DNA of 36,105 nucleotides. Origin: Methanothrix sp. (GTDB taxonomy: Archaea; Halobacteriota; Methanosarcinia; Methanotrichales; Methanotrichaceae). The DNA lies in contig JANYKI010000124.1 in the NCBI GenBank assembly GCA_025361645.1, positions 1-36,105 of the forward strand, written 5' to 3'. The translations under genes and the position numbers were made by a program. This document shows, piece after piece, positions 1 to 7,593 of the stretch. Position 1 is the stretch's first letter; the number at the start of each line of letters is the position of its first letter. The notes beneath the pieces are model-generated. The model saw only the letters and a program-made list of their open reading frames with translations. It did no database searches and was not told the DNA's origin.

Positions 1-225
1 AAAAAATGAAATATAAGCTTTCTTGCGTTCCTCTCTTTGTGTCCTCCGTGCTTCTTCTGCGCGGTTTTTCTCTTCTCGTTCTGCATCGTGTTTTTGGGTA
101 ATAAAAACCCCTAATAGTGTTAGCCCACCTGTTACAAGACCACCTATTGCACCGGCGCTCACAATTGTTATAGGATTCTGTATCATGTTTACGGCGATCT
201 GACCCGTCAAATTAACATCTATCAT
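1..225 (-). CDS. small membrane-anchored protein, N-terminal part (runs off the window)
   Basis: An open frame starts at ATG 225 and stays open to base 1, giving 75 residues with no stop, so the gene continues to the left. An AG-rich ribosome-site-like stretch (agagaagagaa) precedes the ATG. Residues 1-20 are mixed, residues 20-40 are a hydrophobic Gly-rich segment (AGAIGGLVTGGLTLLGVFIT) that should cross the membrane, and the rest is highly charged (KHDAEREEKNRAEEARRTQR), probably helical or coiled coil in the cytoplasm. It follows the next gene by 25 bp in the same direction, so the two are probably cotranscribed. The DNA behind the charged tail resembles a dispersed repeat also present near 15940. 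I do not recognise a family. Confidence 0.6.
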   Translation of the reverse strand, partial: MIDVNLTGQIAVNMIQNPITIVSAGAIGGLVTGGLTLLGVFITQKHDAEREEKNRAEEARRTQREERKKAYISFF

Positions 226-250
226 CTTATTCTCTTCTCTAGAATTGCCA

Positions 251-838
251 TCAAACCTTTTTCTTAGCGTCTTCTTGTGATGGCGGTAACTCAGGTTGAA
301 GTTCCCGATTAATCTCATCCGCAAGCAAGTAAATTTTTCTACTAAGAATCATGGTAAGATCTAAATGAAAATTACCTAATCCAACTATATTAGAAAATGC
401 CAAATTATCGATTTGGTGTTTTAATCTTTCTGATGTTATGTTAATATTTTCATAAGTTTCATTCATTACATTGTTTGTGCTGCTACCAAGAGCATCTAGA
501 TACTGAATGTTTTTATTAATATCACGAATACAAATATAGATATCTATAATCTTATTTTTATCTTTTTCTATCCAATTATTAGGAAATCCGTTTTTTAATA
601 GATTTTCCAGGAATAAGTTTTGAAGTTTGCTCAAAGGAAGACTATTATTGCAATTCTTGATGAGTTCTGTATTATTTTTTATATCTATATATAAATTAAT
701 TAATTCTAGCTTCAAATTGGCCATTAATTCTCTATTTCTTTGTTTATCTTGCTGCCACATACTGAAATAATGCAGACAAAATGATCCTGTTATCGCTACA
801 AACGCGCCGATTATTGCTGAATATAGTTGGATATCCAT
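251..838 (-). CDS. membrane-anchored helical protein of unknown function
   Basis: 195 residues from ATG 838, with a good ribosome site (gaggagga) 8-9 bases upstream. Residues 5-26 form one hydrophobic segment (AIIGAFVAITGSFCLHYF); the remainder is long, polar and Asn/Lys/Ile-rich, with predicted helices and many possible coiled-coil stretches. A short N-terminus, one membrane span and a long cytoplasmic domain suggest a signalling or scaffold protein, but no family is recognised. Base composition is much more AT-rich than the housekeeping genes beyond 2700, which suggests recent acquisition. It shares a transcription unit with the partial gene at 1-225, which has the same general plan, so they may work together. 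Confidence 0.7.
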   Translation of the reverse strand: MDIQLYSAIIGAFVAITGSFCLHYFSMWQQDKQRNRELMANLKLELINLYIDIKNNTELIKNCNNSLPLSKLQNLFLENLLKNGFPNNWIEKDKNKIIDIYICIRDINKNIQYLDALGSSTNNVMNETYENINITSERLKHQIDNLAFSNIVGLGNFHLDLTMILSRKIYLLADEINRELQPELPPSQEDAKKKV

Positions 839-1522
839 TATCTAAATCCTCCTCATGAATTTCCACCTTCCATTTTCTTTGCTTCCTATTGAATTGGTAG
901 TTAGGCCAATTCGGCTAATTGATTGGGCGAGTTGAGCTACTTGCCCGCGAAGCAAAATCTTCTCCTTCAGCAATTATATGCCGCATGGTTTTTGGATTGG
1001 TTATGCTACTTATTAAATGTTTCCCGCCGAATAATTTGAAATTACGCTATATTTTTCAATTCAATTATTACAAATTTTTATATAATATCATGGAACTTTT
1101 TCTGGTTTGGCCTAAAGCTGAAGTCTACTAATTTTTGCTACACTTTTTTAAAAACAACATCAATCAATGTTATACTAAACTATAATATCAAAATTTCTTC
1201 AAATTCAGGACTTATGCACTTTTATTGAAATTTTTGAGTTTTATATATTCATAAAGTATAGATTATTATATCCTCTGGGAAGAATTTTATCTACTAATTG
1301 ATGATATAAATTGCATTGGGATCAAATCCGCTAAGATCGAATACATCATTGACTTTGATAGAATAGATATGCTGCGAGCTTGCATTTAATCTATATATTA
1401 TTATCAATATAAACTTAGCTCGCAAAGTAGGGTATGTTACGCAATGGAAAAATCACAATGATTACTGATATTTAATCAAAAATAGAATATAAATTTGATT
1501 CTAACGCTTAAATCTTTAAAAA
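839..1522. other. AT-rich intergenic region
   Basis: Nearly 700 bases without a supported gene. The minus-strand stretch 1294-1390 has a protein-like tail (HIYSIKVNDVFDLSGFDPNA) ending in TAG 1294-1296, probably a relic. An 8-bp inverted repeat tgcgagct/agctcgca lies at 1373-1380 and 1417-1424. The sequence aggacttatgcac at about 1208 resembles an IS terminal repeat only loosely. Confidence 0.4.
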
Positions 1523-2128
1523 TTATTTTGTTCCATTTGTCGGCTTTTCGCGCAGATTAACGCTTTCCCAAATATCACGCCAATTTTCACGATTTTTCAG
1601 ATGACCTTGAATTACGATTTCAGTCTTGTCAGAGGGCCAATTTATTATTATTCCTTGATATCCATGATATTGTGGTGAATCGTAGTTTACTACCCATAAA
1701 CCACCTCCACCATAATACCCGTCTCTTTCGGTGCGGAAAGTGAATTGCGAATAGGCTTCAATAGTATCTGATTCCAGATTCTTGGCGTTCTTCGACACCG
1801 GATATTTAAATTCTCTAACTTCAAAATATATAATTGATCCGTTATCATCCATTAACGATGTTATATAATGAGTATAATCGTCCCCAGGTAGAAGATTATG
1901 GCCATAGGTTGTTCTATATCCGCTTTCAAAAAAGCCTGATGATGCTATGTTAAAGCCTACTTCATATTGACCAACTGCGATCAGATAATTAGTTGAAATT
2001 GCCTCAGGTGGTTTTATTGGAATTGGATTTGGATCAGGGGTATCATTTATCGCAGCAGTAACTTCTGAAGCTGCCGTGGTAAACTGCATTAATGTTAATG
2101 CCAATAGCACTAAAAATATCTTTTGCAT
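1523..2128 (-). CDS. secreted protein of unknown function
   Basis: 201 residues. The first 20 residues form a classical signal peptide (MQKIFLVLLALTLMQFTTAA) with likely cleavage after AA. The mature part is rich in Tyr, Gly, Asn and aromatic residues (for example YYGGGGLWVVNY near residue 140), typical of a beta-rich extracellular protein, and no anchor is visible. ATG 2128 is preceded by AGGTGA about 8 bases upstream and by a TATA-like box (plus strand 2149-2160), supporting start and strand. No family recognised. A possible decayed fragment of another protein lies downstream at about 1294-1390. Confidence 0.7.
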   Translation of the reverse strand: MQKIFLVLLALTLMQFTTAASEVTAAINDTPDPNPIPIKPPEAISTNYLIAVGQYEVGFNIASSGFFESGYRTTYGHNLLPGDDYTHYITSLMDDNGSIIYFEVREFKYPVSKNAKNLESDTIEAYSQFTFRTERDGYYGGGGLWVVNYDSPQYHGYQGIIINWPSDKTEIVIQGHLKNRENWRDIWESVNLREKPTNGTK

Positions 2129-2633
2129 TTTTCATTCACCTATATTTAGTATCAATCTCACTTAATTGTAATGTTATGTCTTCTTGCTATAAAAGGATCA
2201 AGGAACCATATTCTTTTTTGCATCAACCTAGGCTTTGGGTTTCTACTTCTAGAGTGCTTCTGGTTCGTTTAAGCATGGAGCATAATGAAAGGGCCGATTT
2301 GCCGCGAAAATTGGAGCGACTCATTATGCGATAGCATGTTTTAAAAGAATACAATATTAATAATAAAAATTTGATTAAATAATATATTATATAGATAGGA
2401 CGGGCGAGAGAAGTGAAACGGCGGCGGCGCACCCCGATGCAAGCATCTGGGTATTGCGATAGAAATAAAGGCTACCATATTCAATTTTTAAGTACAATAT
2501 GACACAGCTTTTAAATCTAGTAGCTAAAACATTTAAATACGAGAAGCGGTATCGCCTAAAATGGCAGCGAATCAGGAAAAAGCTAGAATCACTATCCACT
2601 GCTAAAGGCACATCAAAATATCAACGTCATAGA
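2129..2633. other. intergenic stretch with hairpin and GC-rich repeat copy
   Basis: About 500 bases without a convincing gene. It contains a perfect 9-bp inverted repeat (gcataatga 2280-2288, tcattatgc 2321-2329), which can be extended by CATG on both arms, and a GC-rich block at 2401-2440 that matches part of the GC-rich element at 18527-18555. A TATA-like TTTAAATA lies at 2532-2539, about 100 bp before the tRNA gene. Short open frames here look random. Confidence 0.4.
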
Positions 2634-2705
2634 GCGGCTGTGGTCCAGCGGTTATGACATAGGCTTCCCAAGCCTGTAACCCGGGTTCGAATCCCGGCAG
2701 CCGCA
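2634..2705 (+). tRNA. tRNA-Gly (anticodon CCC)
   Basis: A full cloverleaf can be drawn. Acceptor stem GCGGCTG (2634-2640) pairs with CAGCCGC (2698-2704), with discriminator A at 2705. The D stem is GTC/GAC with GG in the loop. The anticodon stem TAGGC/GCCTG encloses the loop TTCCCAA, so anticodon CCC is at 2667-2669. The T arm is CCGGG-TTCGAAT-CCCGG. No CCA is encoded and there is no intron. It reads GGG glycine codons. Confidence 0.96.
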
Positions 2706-2766
2706 AGTTTTCTTATCCGTAGAGATTCGAAAAGAAGAACTACTTTGAGCGCGTAATATCCAATAC

Positions 2767-3066
2767 ATGAGCGGCGACGACGATGATCTATTAGCATTCT
2801 TGAAGGGCTTTGGTTTCGATGAGGAAGAACTGAATGCGGTTTCAGACGAACTCGATTCCTTCAGGACGAATCCCGGCACCACCATTGAGCGGTACATGAA
2901 CGGTGTCATCAACACCATCGAAGAAGAAAATCGACACGCTTTTCTGAAAGGCATATTGGTGGGCGTGGCCATCCGTAAGGCAGTAGAAGCCCTGGAACAG
3001 CCGGATCTAACCGAGGAAGAGATGCGAATCAACCTGGAAATCGAGAAGCTTGGGTTTCGCGGATAG
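2767..3066 (+). CDS. small acidic protein of unknown function
   Basis: 99 residues from ATG 2767, 61 bp downstream of the tRNA-Gly gene. The sequence is strongly acidic and helical: it opens with SGDDDDLLAFLKGFGFDEEE, has a hydrophobic helix around residues 60-76 (FLKGILVGVAIRKAVEAL) and ends in a charged helix. The central helix is not long or continuous enough to be a confident membrane span. Codon use matches the housekeeping genes nearby. It looks like a conserved small protein of methanogens, but I cannot name a family or function. Confidence 0.7.
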   Translation: MSGDDDDLLAFLKGFGFDEEELNAVSDELDSFRTNPGTTIERYMNGVINTIEEENRHAFLKGILVGVAIRKAVEALEQPDLTEEEMRINLEIEKLGFRG

Positions 3067-3094
3067 ATTGTGGGTCGGAATCTCAAGTCCCGAA

Positions 3095-3217
3095 CTAAAG
3101 CTGCTCTTTTTTCAGCAGCATAACGCTGCTCTCAAACAACTCCTTGCCGCGGCTCGTATTCCACCAGGCGTATTTATCTATGCCGCCCGTATTGTGGCAG
3201 AGCTCATTGATATCACC
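3095..3217 (-). pseudogene. C-terminal fragment of an unidentified protein
   Basis: An open frame of 40 codons ends at TAG 3095-3097 and is preceded in frame by TGA (3218-3220), with no start codon in a sensible place. The translation is protein-like (INELCHNTGGIDKYAWWN, then SRGKELFESSVMLLKKEQL) and reads like the C-terminal end of a real enzyme rather than random sequence. It sits immediately downstream of the metallo-hydrolase gene on the same strand. I interpret it as a relic of a truncated gene; family unknown. Confidence 0.4.
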
Positions 3218-3225
3218 TCAACAGT

Positions 3226-3909
3226 CTAGACCTCGTATCTCAACAAAAACGACTCGATGTACTTGCCTACCTTCTCGCCCCGGTAAATGCCCGCATGCCC
3301 CTCACAGAGCACATCCGCCCGCAGAGCCAGCAGCTTTTGCATGGAAAGGCGCCACTTCTTTAGATCCGATCCCCAGGCAGACGAGAACGGCCCGTGAATG
3401 TCCTGTCCGAATAAGACCCGCCCGTCCTTAGTATCGATGTAAACCGATATGCTGCCGGGCGTGTGCCCAGGCGTGTGCAGGAAATTAAACTCCAAATCAC
3501 CGTAGGTATGCTTTTCCGCCTCGCCCTTGAGGTGCGTGTCAACATAGATCGGTTTGTAATCCACACCGTACATGCCGGCCGCAGTAAGCTCATTATTCTC
3601 GCCCTCAATTCCCGCCCGGTCCAGTTCGTGGGCAATTATCTTAGAACCGTAGCGCTCCTTCCAGGCGAAAAGGCCGCCGATATGATCGATATGGCAGTGA
3701 GTGGCAATTATGTTCCAGACGCCAGCTGGCTCAAAGCCCAGCGACCGGATATTGTCCTCGATTCTTCTCATCCCTTGGCCTACTCCGCAGTCGATGAGCA
3801 CCAGCTCTGGCCCAGCATCCACCAGATAAACGAACGCGTCTTCGGGCGCAGAGAGGTCCGATCCTCCTACGACATAGACGCGATCACAAACGGCCTTTGC
3901 TTTGCTCAT
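3226..3909 (-). CDS. metallo-beta-lactamase-fold hydrolase
   Basis: 227 residues from ATG 3909 (MSKAKAV...). The signature HCHIDHIGG lies near residue 74, followed by the later metal ligands in HTPGHTPGS (near 147), GQDIHGP (near 168) and EGHAG (near 205), so the dinuclear metal site of the MBL superfamily is complete. The size fits a single-domain glyoxalase II-like or quorum-lactonase-like hydrolase; the substrate cannot be read from sequence. No signal peptide, so cytoplasmic. The gene overlaps the HPt gene upstream by 26 bp, implying translational coupling. It is last in a leftward unit DUF998-Fpg-HPt-MBL. A start five codons upstream (3924) is possible but gives MKRRSMSK without a better ribosome site. 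Confidence 0.85.
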   Translation of the reverse strand: MSKAKAVCDRVYVVGGSDLSAPEDAFVYLVDAGPELVLIDCGVGQGMRRIEDNIRSLGFEPAGVWNIIATHCHIDHIGGLFAWKERYGSKIIAHELDRAGIEGENNELTAAGMYGVDYKPIYVDTHLKGEAEKHTYGDLEFNFLHTPGHTPGSISVYIDTKDGRVLFGQDIHGPFSSAWGSDLKKWRLSMQKLLALRADVLCEGHAGIYRGEKVGKYIESFLLRYEV

Positions 3910-4276
3910 TGATCTCCGCTTCAAGAACGGTCATGACCTGCAAAAACTCCGTTTTCAGACTTTGCGCCAACTCTCTTGCCCCTTCCAATGAATTGGACCG
4001 CCCCATCAGCTCCAGTTCTTTGGCCAGGGCGGAAAGACGCATCGCACCTACGTAAGCGCTGCTCGACTTCAGACTGTGGGCAGCCATGTGCAGCCCCTTG
4101 GCGTCCCCGTTTTCTACAGATTGCATAATGGCATTTACCTTATCCGGCGAATGCTTGATGAAAAGACCACCCACCTCGGCGACTATATCGGGATCTCCCT
4201 CATCTTGCAGTTCTCGGAGGCTGGCCAGCACCGACCGATCGATCACATCACAGAAAACGTCTCCCTCTTCTTTCAT
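3884..4276 (-). CDS. HPt-domain (histidine phosphotransfer) protein
   Basis: 130 residues from ATG 4276, preceded by TAGGAGA. Nearly the whole protein is one HPt domain: helix with FIKHSPDKVNAI, then the phosphorylatable His in AAHSLKSSSAYVGA, then RLSALAKELELMGR, matching the HPt pattern HxLKGSS. It would accept and pass a phosphoryl group between response-regulator domains in a phosphorelay. No kinase or receiver gene lies nearby, so it is an orphan here. It overlaps the MBL gene by 26 bp and follows fpg by 85 bp; a TATA-like AATAAATAC on the minus strand in that gap may give it its own promoter. The ATG is close to the ribosome site, so a downstream GTG remains possible. Confidence 0.8.
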   Translation of the reverse strand: MKEEGDVFCDVIDRSVLASLRELQDEGDPDIVAEVGGLFIKHSPDKVNAIMQSVENGDAKGLHMAAHSLKSSSAYVGAMRLSALAKELELMGRSNSLEGARELAQSLKTEFLQVMTVLEAEINEQSKGRL

Positions 4277-4361
4277 TCTCCTACCCACCCCGCCCGCAGC
4301 CGTGATTTTACAGAGCTGCTGGACAGCTCTCTTACATGTTTCGTAGTATTTATTCTTAACA

Positions 4362-5144
4362 TTATTCTTTTTTTTGATGCTCCGGGCAAAAGTAGCTGGT
4401 CCTCCCGACGATCTTTTCGTGCCGTAGAAGGGCACCGTCCCGAGGGCACGTGTCCCCTGGATGGCGGTGGGGCAGGAGATAGGAATCGGGCAGCTTTGAT
4501 AGATCGGCATCTGTGGAAAGGGCCGTCTTCAACACCTCCTGAATGGATGAATAGAGGGCTATAAGCTGCTCAATTGTCAGGCCGCGAGTTTTCGGACAGA
4601 TGCCTGCCTGGAAAAGAGCCTCATCCGCATAAAGATTACCGAGACCCGCGATAAGATTCTGATTGAGTAAAGCCGGTTTGATCAGGCCATTTCTGCCGCT
4701 CATGATCGTTAAAAAGCCCTCTTGGTCTTGCAGCAGGGCATCCGGCCCGATCTTTCGCTCCACTAAAAATGCTGCGGGGCTTTTCGCGAGGCCTACCTCG
4801 CCGAAGATCCTGGGATCATCGAAGGCCAGTCGGTGGCCGTTTTCGAACCAGACCAGCAGGCGGGTGTGACGGGGCTCCTCTGCCTCGCTTTCCTGGTAGA
4901 TCAGGCTTCCCGTGAGGCCCAGATGAAGCGTCAACCAGAGCGAATCGTGCAGCTTCAAAAAGAGCCTTTTGCCGTGCCTCGAAGCAGAGTGAAACTCTTT
5001 CCCGGCCAGGGCCTCCTCTAACACTGTCGCCGATACCTTGGCCAGGATGCGTCCATCCTTGACCTCGGCCGCTTGAATGGTCTGGTGCAGAGCTGTGGCT
5101 TCCAAGTACCTTCGGGCCATCTCTACCTCAGGAAGTTCGGGCAT
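4362..5144 (-). CDS. mutM: formamidopyrimidine-DNA glycosylase (Fpg/Nei family)
   Basis: 260 residues, close to the usual 270. It starts MPELPEVE, so Pro1 (the Schiff-base nucleophile after Met removal) and Glu2 are present. The conserved lysine region (HGKRLFLKL, near residue 60), DDPRIFG, and the helix-two-turn-helix LLNQNLIAGLGNLYADEAL are intact. It removes oxidised purines such as 8-oxoguanine and nicks the abasic site. The C-terminal zinc finger is unusual: spacing is preserved as C-X2-D-X16-C-X2-H instead of four cysteines. The gene starts 2 bp after the DUF998 stop, so they are cotranscribed. Identification is firm; whether zinc binding remains is open. Confidence 0.94.
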   Translation of the reverse strand: MPELPEVEMARRYLEATALHQTIQAAEVKDGRILAKVSATVLEEALAGKEFHSASRHGKRLFLKLHDSLWLTLHLGLTGSLIYQESEAEEPRHTRLLVWFENGHRLAFDDPRIFGEVGLAKSPAAFLVERKIGPDALLQDQEGFLTIMSGRNGLIKPALLNQNLIAGLGNLYADEALFQAGICPKTRGLTIEQLIALYSSIQEVLKTALSTDADLSKLPDSYLLPHRHPGDTCPRDGALLRHEKIVGRTSYFCPEHQKKE

Positions 5145-5146
5145 TC

Positions 5147-5704
5147 TTATCTTCTTTCCGAGGCCATCAGATACCCTCCAAAGCTCGCTCCCCAGAGGAT
5201 CACCGGATAAACGATCATCCTTTCCATGCCGCCCGGCCCCAGTCCCAGGTGGATTCCAAGCACAAACAATGCCAGGGAGCCTAAAGTCAATCCACCCAGG
5301 AAGATAACCGCGATGGACATGGGAAATCTTAGCAGGGCAAAGGATAAGATTTCAGATAATCCGCCAAATACAAAGGTAATGCCGGCAAAGATCTCGTGGT
5401 AAGGTCTCATATTTTCAGGGAAAAGGCCGACGCCCATCGCTCCCATGCCGGTCAAGATCAAAAGAATAGTGAATATTTTATTTCTATGAAAAGAATGAAA
5501 TGTAATTGCCGAGAGAGTGATCAGCAGACCCAGGACGATGATGGAGCTGTTGAAGAACCCAGCCGTGGAGCCGATACCAAGATCGCTTATCATATTATTG
5601 GACATGCTGTAGCCGGGATAAAGTGCCTCACAGATGAGCATAAAGATGAGAAATTGAGAGGCTCCCACGAAGGAAAGCAATCCTGCAAAACGTTTCGAAT
5701 ACAT
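5147..5704 (-). CDS. DUF998-type integral membrane protein
   Basis: 185 residues with about six hydrophobic helices: roughly 7-28, 48-68, 78-98, 104-124, 130-150 and 160-178. The motif YPGYSMSNNMISDLG after the first helix and the FHEIFAG-like segment (YHEIFAGITFVFGG) are typical of the DUF998 family, whose function is not established. It is first in the leftward unit with fpg, HPt and MBL. A TATA-like box (plus strand aatatataaag, about 5729-5739) lies about 30 bp upstream of ATG 5704, which implies a nearly leaderless transcript. Confidence 0.82.
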   Translation of the reverse strand: MYSKRFAGLLSFVGASQFLIFMLICEALYPGYSMSNNMISDLGIGSTAGFFNSSIIVLGLLITLSAITFHSFHRNKIFTILLILTGMGAMGVGLFPENMRPYHEIFAGITFVFGGLSEILSFALLRFPMSIAVIFLGGLTLGSLALFVLGIHLGLGPGGMERMIVYPVILWGASFGGYLMASERR

Positions 5705-5782
5705 AGATTATGGCTAACTGCATAAATTAATATATAAAGCTATTGATGATGATGACACCTCTTTTAGACAATCATCAATCTC

Positions 5783-6547
5783 CTAAAGCGCCGCATTTTC
5801 GAGGGCATCCTGGCAACCGCATGACCTCTGATCTGGAATTTTTTGCGCGGCCAGATAGATTATCTCCCCAACAGTTTCCTCCGACTTTTTCATAATATCG
5901 GCGATCTCTGAGATGGCCAGGACGCTTGCGCCCGCCATTCCCGCGGCGGGATTGGTGACGATGCAAAGCGACGCATAACAGAGGGCAGCCTCTCTGGCCA
6001 GAACTACCTCTGGATAGCCGGTCATGCCCACCACATCCCCGAACTGGCGCATCATCCTGATCTGGGCAGGCGACTCCAGGTGCGGGCCCTCGGCGCAGAC
6101 GTAGACGCCTTTCGCGACCTGCTGGCCAATCGATCGGGCCGCCTCGGCCAGAGAAGCGCGAAGCCTTGGGCAATAGGGCCGGCTCATATCCACGTGAATG
6201 GCTTTATCTTCAAAGAAGGTATTGGGCCGACATTTGGTGAACTCCACAAAGTCGCTCGGCAAAAAGATGCTGCCCATGGGGTGCCCGGCCATGCTGCCTA
6301 CGGTGTTGGTGGAGATGACCATACTTGCGCCCGATATCCTGGCAGCGGAGATGATGGCCCGGTAGTTGACTTTGTGGGGAGGGAGGTGGCCGTCCCGGCC
6401 ATCTCCATGCCGGGAGATGAAGACAATCTTTTGTCCCCTCATCCGGCTGCGGACAATGGGCACTTTGCCATAGGGCGTTTCCACCTCGTCCGCCAGCCCT
6501 TCCAGGGCATAGCCCACACCACCGATGACGGCCAGATCATGATTCAT
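5783..6547 (-). CDS. S-methyl-5'-thioadenosine / thioinosine phosphorylase
   Basis: 254 residues of the PNP/MTAP nucleoside phosphorylase family. Visible motifs are the N-terminal AVIGGVGYALEG, FISRHGDGRDGHLPPHKVNY (phosphate and ribose site), ISTNTVGSM, the GVYVCAEGPHLESPAQIRM loop, and VVGMTGYPEVVLAREAALCY at the base and ribose pocket. It cleaves the glycosidic bond with phosphate, giving 5-methylthioribose-1-phosphate, the substrate of MtnA encoded 34 bp upstream. In methanogens homologues act on methylthioinosine after deamination; I cannot decide adenosine versus inosine here. An AGGAGG site lies 14 bases before ATG 6547, rather far. The C-terminus (QRSCGCQDALENAAL) has a CGC cluster. 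Confidence 0.88.
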   Translation of the reverse strand: MNHDLAVIGGVGYALEGLADEVETPYGKVPIVRSRMRGQKIVFISRHGDGRDGHLPPHKVNYRAIISAARISGASMVISTNTVGSMAGHPMGSIFLPSDFVEFTKCRPNTFFEDKAIHVDMSRPYCPRLRASLAEAARSIGQQVAKGVYVCAEGPHLESPAQIRMMRQFGDVVGMTGYPEVVLAREAALCYASLCIVTNPAAGMAGASVLAISEIADIMKKSEETVGEIIYLAAQKIPDQRSCGCQDALENAAL

Positions 6548-6581
6548 AAGAGCACTTTTATCCTCCTTCTTAAAATGCTTT

Positions 6582-7592
6582 TCAGATCGGCGGCATAAGC
6601 GGTGGCCGGAAGACGCCCTTCTCTGTGATCAGGCCGGATACCATTTCCAGGGGCGTGGCATCGAAGGCCGGATTGTAGACTTCGATGCCCTGGGGCGCGA
6701 GGCGCGTGCCCGCCAGGGAGCAGATCTCCTCCGCATCGCGCTCTTCCACCACAATGTCCTCTTCTTGGTGCAGGCAATCGAAGGTGGAGAGCGGCGCTGC
6801 CACGTAGAAGGGGATTTTATGATACCTGGCCAAAACAGCGTGACTGTAGGTGCCGATCTTGTTGAAGACGACGTCCCTGGTGATGCGGTCGGCACCCACT
6901 ATGACCTTATCGATTTTGCCCTTCCTCATCAGGCTGCCGGACATGCCCTCGCAGATGAGCGTGACCGGTATTTCGTCCTCTGTCAGCTCCCAGGCGGTCA
7001 GACGCGAGCCCTGATGCAAAGGCCGGGTCTCGCAGGCGTAGACATGGATATGCTTGCCTGCGGCAACTGCGGATCGGATGACGCCCAAAGCCGTTCCCCA
7101 GCCCACGCAGGCCAGCCTTCCGGCATTGCAGTGAGTGAGGACATGGTCTCCGTCATCCAATAGCCGGGCCCCGTTCTTGCCCAGGAGCTTGTTGATGCGC
7201 ACATCTTCCCGGGCGATCTCCTCCGCTTCACGAAGAGCTGCCATACGAATATCTTCCGCCGTCTCCTGAAGGGCCGCCGCCCGCATGACTCTATCCACGC
7301 CCCAGGAGAGGTTGATGGCAGTAGGGCGCGAGCCCTTGATCATATCGGCGGCATTCTCCAGCTCATCCATCAACTCCAACGCATTGGAAGCCCGGGAGAG
7401 TTCTGCGGCCAGCGCTATCCCATAGCCTCCCGCGGCACCCAGAGCCGGCGCACCGCGCACGCGCAGGGTCTTGATCGCTTCGATGAGCTGCCGGACGCTT
7501 TTTATGCAAAGGGTCAAAAGCTCGCCAGGCAGACGGGTCTGATCGATCAGCCACAGGCCGCCGTCCCACCAGATGGTTTTCGATTCACACAT
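6582..7592 (-). CDS. mtnA: S-methyl-5-thioribose-1-phosphate isomerase
   Basis: 336 residues of the eIF2B-like aldose-ketose isomerase family. Family motifs include IDQTRLPGE near the N-terminus, VRGAPALGAAGGYG, TAINLSWGVDRVM, LTHCNAGRLACVGWGTALGV with the catalytic Cys, ETRPLHQGSRLTAWEL, and VIVGADRITRDVVFNKIGTY with the catalytic Asp. It converts methylthioribose-1-phosphate to methylthioribulose-1-phosphate. ATG 7592 lies one base after the dph2 stop; ATG 7607, inside dph2, is an alternative with GGGAGGA 11 bases upstream. It acts with the downstream phosphorylase on methylthioadenosine, which Dph2 releases. Confidence 0.92.
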   Translation of the reverse strand: MCESKTIWWDGGLWLIDQTRLPGELLTLCIKSVRQLIEAIKTLRVRGAPALGAAGGYGIALAAELSRASNALELMDELENAADMIKGSRPTAINLSWGVDRVMRAAALQETAEDIRMAALREAEEIAREDVRINKLLGKNGARLLDDGDHVLTHCNAGRLACVGWGTALGVIRSAVAAGKHIHVYACETRPLHQGSRLTAWELTEDEIPVTLICEGMSGSLMRKGKIDKVIVGADRITRDVVFNKIGTYSHAVLARYHKIPFYVAAPLSTFDCLHQEEDIVVEERDAEEICSLAGTRLAPQGIEVYNPAFDATPLEMVSGLITEKGVFRPPLMPPI

Positions 7593-7593
7593 G

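Noticed and set aside
919-1131. Plus-strand frame of 70 residues
   Set aside because: Low-complexity AT-rich translation without a ribosome site, promoter or recognisable motif; most likely chance.
1208-1220. IS-end-like sequence aggacttatgcac
   Set aside because: No matching opposite end, transposase or target duplication could be found.
2223-2432. Minus-strand frame beginning MRRRRF
   Set aside because: Its beginning derives from the GC-rich repeat and the rest is random AT-rich sequence; no protein character.
2652-3086. Minus-strand frame of 144 residues
   Set aside because: Antisense to the tRNA-Gly and the small acidic gene, Ser/Arg-rich as shadows usually are.
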